Origin: Myxococcales bacterium
Lineage (GTDB): Bacteria; Myxococcota; Myxococcia; Myxococcales; JAKAPL01
Direction of reading: 5' to 3'
DNA: 64,000 nucleotides
NCBI GenBank assembly: GCA_021783235.1
Contig: JAJXUD010000010.1
Span: forward strand, 1-64,000
Shown: one piece after another, positions 60,601 through 64,000 of the stretch
How the letters are laid out: each line of letters begins with the position of its first letter
How positions within the stretch are numbered: the stretch's first letter is position 1
Notes under the pieces: model-generated
Databases searched by the model: none
Told to the model about the DNA's origin: nothing
Seen by the model: only the letters and a program-made list of their open reading frames with translations
Made by a program: the position numbers and the translations under genes

Positions 60601-62259
60601 CCGCGGGCCGTCCGCGTCGCGGCGCTCCAGGGCCGGCTCTCCGCAGCGGGCTGGCCGCTCGCGCTCGTCGAGCCGGCCTCGCCGGCGGGATCGCTGCTCG
60701 GAGGCCGCGTCGGCGCCCAGCTCTCCCTGCTCGGCAGCCTGTCCCATCCGGCTCTCGTCGGGACGGCCGCCGTCTCCGACCTCGAGGTGCGGGGGCAGCC
60801 GCAAGGGTCGGCGCACGCCGAGCTCCACTGGGACGGTGAGGTCGCGTCACTCGGGCTCGCGCTGCGCCAGCCGGCGGGCGGCGCGCTCGATCTCTCAGCG
60901 CGGCTGCCGCTTGCGGCGAACGACACCGCTGAGGGCCCGCTGATTCGCCTGGATTCGGCCGCGCCGCTCTCGGGCGAGCTCTCGGCGCGCTCGGTCGATC
61001 TCGGGTTTCTCTCCGGGATCGGCGATCCCGTGCGCAAGGCGGCGGGGCTCCTGGATGCCCGCCTGTCGATCGCGGGCACGCTCTGGACGCCCGTGGCCTC
61101 GGGAGAGGTCGCGCTCGCCCGCGGCGAGCTCGCCCTCGTGGGGCTCGGGGACTTTCGAGAGATCGAGGCCCGCGCGCGGCTCTCCCCGTCGATCATCCAG
61201 CTGGACGAGCTACGCGCGGCCTCGAGCGAGGGCACGCTCGAGGCGAAGGGGGAGATCGACCGGACGCGAGAGGGCGCCCACCTCTTCTCGGGCCAGGCGG
61301 AGACGCGCGACTTCGGTCTTTGGACCGGGGATGCGCTTCGCGGCTACCTGACCTCCCGGCTGGTGATCGCGGGCCACTTCTCACGCCAGGGGATCGTGGC
61401 GGAGCTGCGTGCCCTCGACGCCGAGCTGCGGCTCCCCGACGTCCAGAGCCGCGAGCTCGAGCCCCTCTCCCTTCCTTCGAACATCGTCGTCCTCGGGGGG
61501 CGTCCGAAGGCCAAGAGCCCGGGGCTGCCGCTGGACGTTCACCTCGTCGCGCCCGGGCCCCTGGAGGTGACGGGCTCAGACCTGAAGGCGAAGGGCAAGG
61601 CCGATCTCTGGGCGCACGTCGACGCCCGGGGGGTCCGGCTGCGCGGCCGGATCGACGTCTCGAAGGGCAGCCTCCAACTCTTCGGAAGGACATTCGGCGT
61701 CGACCGGGCGACGTTGGGCTATGGCCCCGTGGACGGCCCTGGCCGAGCCCCGGACGATCCCCGCCTGTCGGCCCTCGCCACGGAGACGACCCCCTACGCC
61801 AAGGTGCTCGTCTCGGTGACGGGCAGCCTGAAGGCCCCTGAGATCGATCTGACCAGCGAGCCGCCGCTCTCGCGCCAGAAGATATCGAGCCTGCTCGCGA
61901 CGGGGACCCTTCCGGGGGCGGGGGGGACGAGCCCCGGCGCGGGCGGGGGCGGCGTCGAGGCGTCCGGGGTCGCCGCCTCGGTCGCCGGCGCCTTTCTCGC
62001 CGGCGAGATCAAGGGGGCCCTCGGTCACTATCTGCCGCTCGATGTGCTGACGCTGGATCCACGCCATGCCGAGGTTGGCGAGCACCTCGGGAAGCGGCTC
62101 TACCTGGGCTACGTCCAGAACTTCGGGGTCGTCGATCCCCGGATCAACACGAACGAGATCCGGGCGCAATACCAGCTGAACCGAGAGTTTTCGCTGGACA
62201 GCGAGTACGGCGACGCCGGTGCCGGCCGCCTCGATCTCGACTGGAAGCACGACTGGTGA
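57646..62259 (+). CDS. tamB: TamB-like inter-membrane protein
   Basis: 1537 residues. One N-terminal transmembrane helix (about 18-45), then a very long beta-rich region with repeated DL.G.L/ELxLxG patterns, the AsmA/TamB-type groove, and a C-terminal DUF490/TamB domain (from LFGRTFGVDRATLGYG, with SGSLKAPEIDLTSEPPLSRQKISSLLATG and YLGYVQNFGVVDPRIN, DSEYGDAGAGRLDLDWKHDW). It links the inner and outer membranes and is thought to carry phospholipids. GTG 57646 is the best start; the open frame before it (from 57082) is a shadow of the barrel gene. Partner of the upstream TamA-like gene. Confidence 0.88.
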   Translation: MTNEPSPPAPALPRRRLLWLLAWTAGGLVLLLGGLLGLLASGLGNRPFVQPVLMLVDRAIAGRIEIDAARLLPNGEVHLVGVRVRDPDGRVAASAERVDGRVSLLSLLHRHVRVTGGRAVGVMLDLSPLPSGGVGLANAFRPRRPLPPAGVRGDAGAPGWAVDLALESTAVRRFVLRPRPLAPPLVELDSLELSGTLHALDGETLIEARAGGGEGVAPLRGSLSAQASLRFSGGRFAGRGALALGDSSARGRWDLALGERPTGQIDLDEALLGRALLAQLAPWAALGQVGLSGQLGLQAGRWSANLVVPAGRGRLSIVASIDAVSGEGRARVIGVQADPSAFSAAWPRGSLDLELAVGARHLFSKGPLAPGLGSGGPDGGRRLTARLSLRPSTLGGKPLGPGEASLELSSRRVLLDRLALQIPGAFLTGKGRLGIRESALSLELDASHVALLREAAEAAFGARLPELAGVGAARLQVTGPLAHPAMSAQISAPELSLGGIVAQGLRGEIETPRLGRPVDLRGELTAEEVDIGGGVEGAPDLSGWPGVRRLGAVRIEGSWVGPTLALTAKERTRHGESGLRAELRLPPDLRGATLRSLELSMPSGDWRLVQSAHASFIGGLELRNLVLRSGPQRISVDGAVPNAGGPWAHVRLQSLDLAALPRDLVSTRFGLSGHVEGELAYQEPRGRRGSPPGRASALSSVRLSWRDGGLLGVRVSRLDLDLVSEHDELSGRVEGKLASGTVAGAIRWPLPGAAAVAPLEGSLDVQNLALGELARVIPALAPFQGTVSLDGRARGELRAPELTFAATIMGLVRRGAAGPSAPVDLAGHVALRASGLDFDAQASRQGRPLAKAAAGLRVEAESLLRALSSPSALLARLSLSPASLDASLGSVELAEIDRELDLGGELSGEASGELHLQGSLLSPRGSASLRLARLSFAGRELGDASLRLAATEAATRLQAEISGARAAGSLDGSLELALPLERLRDPRAVRVAALQGRLSAAGWPLALVEPASPAGSLLGGRVGAQLSLLGSLSHPALVGTAAVSDLEVRGQPQGSAHAELHWDGEVASLGLALRQPAGGALDLSARLPLAANDTAEGPLIRLDSAAPLSGELSARSVDLGFLSGIGDPVRKAAGLLDARLSIAGTLWTPVASGEVALARGELALVGLGDFREIEARARLSPSIIQLDELRAASSEGTLEAKGEIDRTREGAHLFSGQAETRDFGLWTGDALRGYLTSRLVIAGHFSRQGIVAELRALDAELRLPDVQSRELEPLSLPSNIVVLGGRPKAKSPGLPLDVHLVAPGPLEVTGSDLKAKGKADLWAHVDARGVRLRGRIDVSKGSLQLFGRTFGVDRATLGYGPVDGPGRAPDDPRLSALATETTPYAKVLVSVTGSLKAPEIDLTSEPPLSRQKISSLLATGTLPGAGGTSPGAGGGGVEASGVAASVAGAFLAGEIKGALGHYLPLDVLTLDPRHAEVGEHLGKRLYLGYVQNFGVVDPRINTNEIRAQYQLNREFSLDSEYGDAGAGRLDLDWKHDW

Positions 62260-62286
62260 GGGGGCGTTCCGGTGCGCCCCCTGTGC

Positions 62287-62292
62287 TAAGTT
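62287..62292 (+). promoter_or_regulatory. -10 box TAAGTT for the chemoreceptor gene
   Basis: GCTAAGTT ends 9 nt before ATG 62302; no Shine-Dalgarno. Confidence 0.5.
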
Positions 62293-62301
62293 CGAGGGCT
62301 C

Positions 62302-64000
62302 ATGCGGAAGTCCCTGGTCCCGCTCGCCATCGGCGCGCCCTCCTTTCTGCTCTTCTGGGGCGTCTGCACCGGCGTGGGCGCGCCGCTCACGGTCGGGCAG
62401 GCGGGAGTCGCGCTCGCGCTGCTTCTCGGCGCGGCGCTCGCGGTCGAGCTCGTCCGCTCGTCGCCGTCCGGGAGCAGCTCGCAGCGCGAGGAGGCGCTCG
62501 CGGCCCTCGCTCGGGGCGACCTCGCCCAGGAGCTCGGCGTCGCGGCCGATCCCCGCGGCGAGCTCTCCCAACTCGTGGCGGCGATGCGGCGCACGGTCCT
62601 CGAGATTCGCCGGCTCGCCACCGAGGTCGAGGAGACCGCCGTCGCCGTAGATTCCCAGTCGCGCGAGATCGGGGGCGCGTCCCGGCGCGAGGCCGAGGAG
62701 CTGAGGCGAGTCTCCGAGGCCGCGCGGGAGGCCTCGGAGGGGCGGCGCGCGTCGGCGCAGCGACTCGGCGAGCTGTCGCGTCTCGCCGACGAGAACCGCG
62801 AGGCCGTCGGCCGGCTCGCGGACCAGTCGAGGCGTATTGGCGAGCTGCTCTCGAGTCTGTCCGCCTTCGCCTCTCGAGGCGAGACGAGCATGGCGCAGGC
62901 CTCGGCCCGCTGGGGCGAGATGGTCGCCGCGACCGCGCAGTTATCCACCTTCGCGACCGAGAGCGGAGCGTACGCCGCCTCGGTGGGGGCCCAGCTCTCG
63001 CAGCTGCGCGAGCGCTCCGAGGAGGTGACCGGCTACGCCCGCGAGGTCTCGCAGAGCGCCGAGGAGGGGCGCGCCCTGGTGCAGGACGCGGTCCAGGGGC
63101 TCTACCGGATCGACGAGAGCATCAAGCGGGCCGAGGGGCTCGTCGCGGCGCTGGGCGATCGCTCGATCCGCATCGGCCGCATCGTCGATGTGATCGACGA
63201 GATCGCCGATCAGACGAACCTGCTCGCGCTCAACGCGGCCATCATCGCCTCCGGCGCCGGTGAGCAGGGGCGGGCCTTCGCAGTGGTGGCCGAGGAGATC
63301 CGCGGACTCGCCGAGCGGACCGCCCGTTCGACCCGCGAGATCGGCGGCCTCGTGGGCGGAGTTCAGGACGACGTGCGCGCCGCCGTTCAGCTCGTGGCGA
63401 GGAGCAGCGAGGAGGCCGAGGCGGGCGTCGCCCTGGGAGAGCGGGCGAAGGGGGCGCTCTCCCGCATCGGCGAGACGCTCGAGCGCGCCTTCACCTTCGT
63501 CGGGCGGGCGCTCGGAGAGACCGGTCGCATCGGGGACGACGGCCTGCGCGTCGCCGAGAGCGCCCGCGGCGTCGCCCAGCGCGTCGAGGTGGTCAACTCG
63601 GCCGCGAAGGAGGAGTCGTCTCTCGCGGCCGATCTGCGGCAGAGGACGCAGGAGGTGGCCCAGCTCGCCCGGCGAGCCCAGGCGGAGGCTCAGGAGCAGG
63701 CGAAGCGTTGCCAGGATCTCGCCCGCAGCTCCGACTCCATGACCGCCTCGACGAAGGAGCTGATCGGCGAGCAACGGAGCGCGGACCTGCTCTGGCAGCA
63801 GAGCGAGTCGGCGCTGCGGCCGCTCGGCGACGACGCCGCACGGCTCACCTCGATCGCCGACGGTCTCGCCACGGCCGTGCGCGGACTGCGCCACGGCGCC
63901 CGGACGCTCGACCGCGAGCTCTCGAGATTTCGGCTCCCCTCGCCCCGCCGCGGCGGGACCCTGCGGCTCGCCTTCGACGCCCCGGGCCTCTGGGAGATGT
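62302..64000 (+). CDS. Methyl-accepting chemotaxis protein (3' end cut off)
   Basis: At least 566 residues; continues past the window. Two hydrophobic segments near the N-terminus (about 5-27 and 38-55) with only about ten residues between, so there is no periplasmic sensor. A long coiled coil leads to the signalling tip around residue 290: [21 protein letters not shown], then [21 protein letters not shown]. Adaptation-region repeats with Glu/Gln pairs are on both sides. The tip reads [15 protein letters not shown] where most receptors have AIEAARAGE. A cytosolic-signal sensing receptor is inferred. The start after TAAGTT was chosen although the frame has no stop inside the window. Confidence 0.9.
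   Translation, partial: MRKSLVPLAIGAPSFLLFWGVCTGVGAPLTVGQAGVALALLLGAALAVELVRSSPSGSSSQREEALAALARGDLAQELGVAADPRGELSQLVAAMRRTVLEIRRLATEVEETAVAVDSQSREIGGASRREAEELRRVSEAAREASEGRRASAQRLGELSRLADENREAVGRLADQSRRIGELLSSLSAFASRGETSMAQASARWGEMVAATAQLSTFATESGAYAASVGAQLSQLRERSEEVTGYAREVSQSAEEGRALVQDAVQGLYRIDESIKRAEGLVAALGDRSIRIGRIVDVIDEIADQTNLLALNAAIIASGAGEQGRAFAVVAEEIRGLAERTARSTREIGGLVGGVQDDVRAAVQLVARSSEEAEAGVALGERAKGALSRIGETLERAFTFVGRALGETGRIGDDGLRVAESARGVAQRVEVVNSAAKEESSLAADLRQRTQEVAQLARRAQAEAQEQAKRCQDLARSSDSMTASTKELIGEQRSADLLWQQSESALRPLGDDAARLTSIADGLATAVRGLRHGARTLDRELSRFRLPSPRRGGTLRLAFDAPGLWEM

Overview
The window is GC-rich, densely coded chromosomal DNA with the look of a Myxococcota-type (former Deltaproteobacteria) bacterium. 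The evidence is: tandem-FHA enhancer-binding protein next to a Ser/Thr kinase, a DUF4388 response regulator, Stig1-like and other Cys-rich lipoproteins, a zinc-ribbon/GYF/TPR protein, a Pal lipoprotein with Cys-rich repeats, and boxC/boxB. No marker gene fixes the species. Layout: 1-7280 holds the PII/glutamine synthetase pair (glnB-glnA), a polytopic membrane protein, a secreted beta-rich protein coupled to a secreted phosphoesterase, and a response regulator. 7281-12900 is a signalling block: an intrinsic terminator, a Ser/Thr kinase, a striking array of 16 boxes spaced exactly 21 bp apart (9109-9444), an FHA-FHA-AAA+ regulator, and two unrecognised proteins, one behind a near-perfect Shine-Dalgarno. 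12977-20009 has a UvrD-type helicase, the phosphoketolase/acetate kinase pair (overlapping genes), a stand-alone E2-type acyltransferase domain and a cupredoxin lipoprotein. 20101-21470 is a decayed integrative element in tRNA-Phe: a 44-bp duplication of the tRNA 3' part flanks a HigBA-like toxin/antitoxin pair and an integrase remnant. 21615-28685 has a UBP zinc finger, a methyltransferase, small lipoproteins, boxC-boxB and a DUF1684 protein. 28756-33554 is a 1313-residue zinc-ribbon/GYF/TM/TPR protein coupled to a cNMP-binding protein. 33676-36903 has a flavin oxidoreductase, a GT2 glycosyltransferase and an arginase/agmatinase-family enzyme. 36882-38773 is exbB-exbD-tonB behind a sigma70-like promoter with a consensus FNR-type box. 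38983-47315 has a Cys-rich lipoprotein, an MFS transporter, a HAD hydrolase, a 27-residue lysine-rich peptide with its own promoter, an outer-membrane protein, a REC-GGDEF-EAL protein, a thioesterase and an IMPase. 47325-54486 (minus) is two overlapping kinase-like genes, cpoB, a Stig1-like lipoprotein, miaE and pal. 54629-64000 is a SprT-like metalloprotein, an Omp85/TamA-like and TamB-like pair, and a chemoreceptor cut by the window end. A recurrent feature runs through the window: at least fifteen genes that head transcription units have no Shine-Dalgarno but carry a GCTANNNT-like -10 box ending 6-12 nt before the start codon, implying leaderless or nearly leaderless mRNAs. This motif decided several of the start codons given here. 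Genes inside operons, and a second set of genes, use normal GGAGG sites. All gene names rest on motif recognition by eye; no database search was run.
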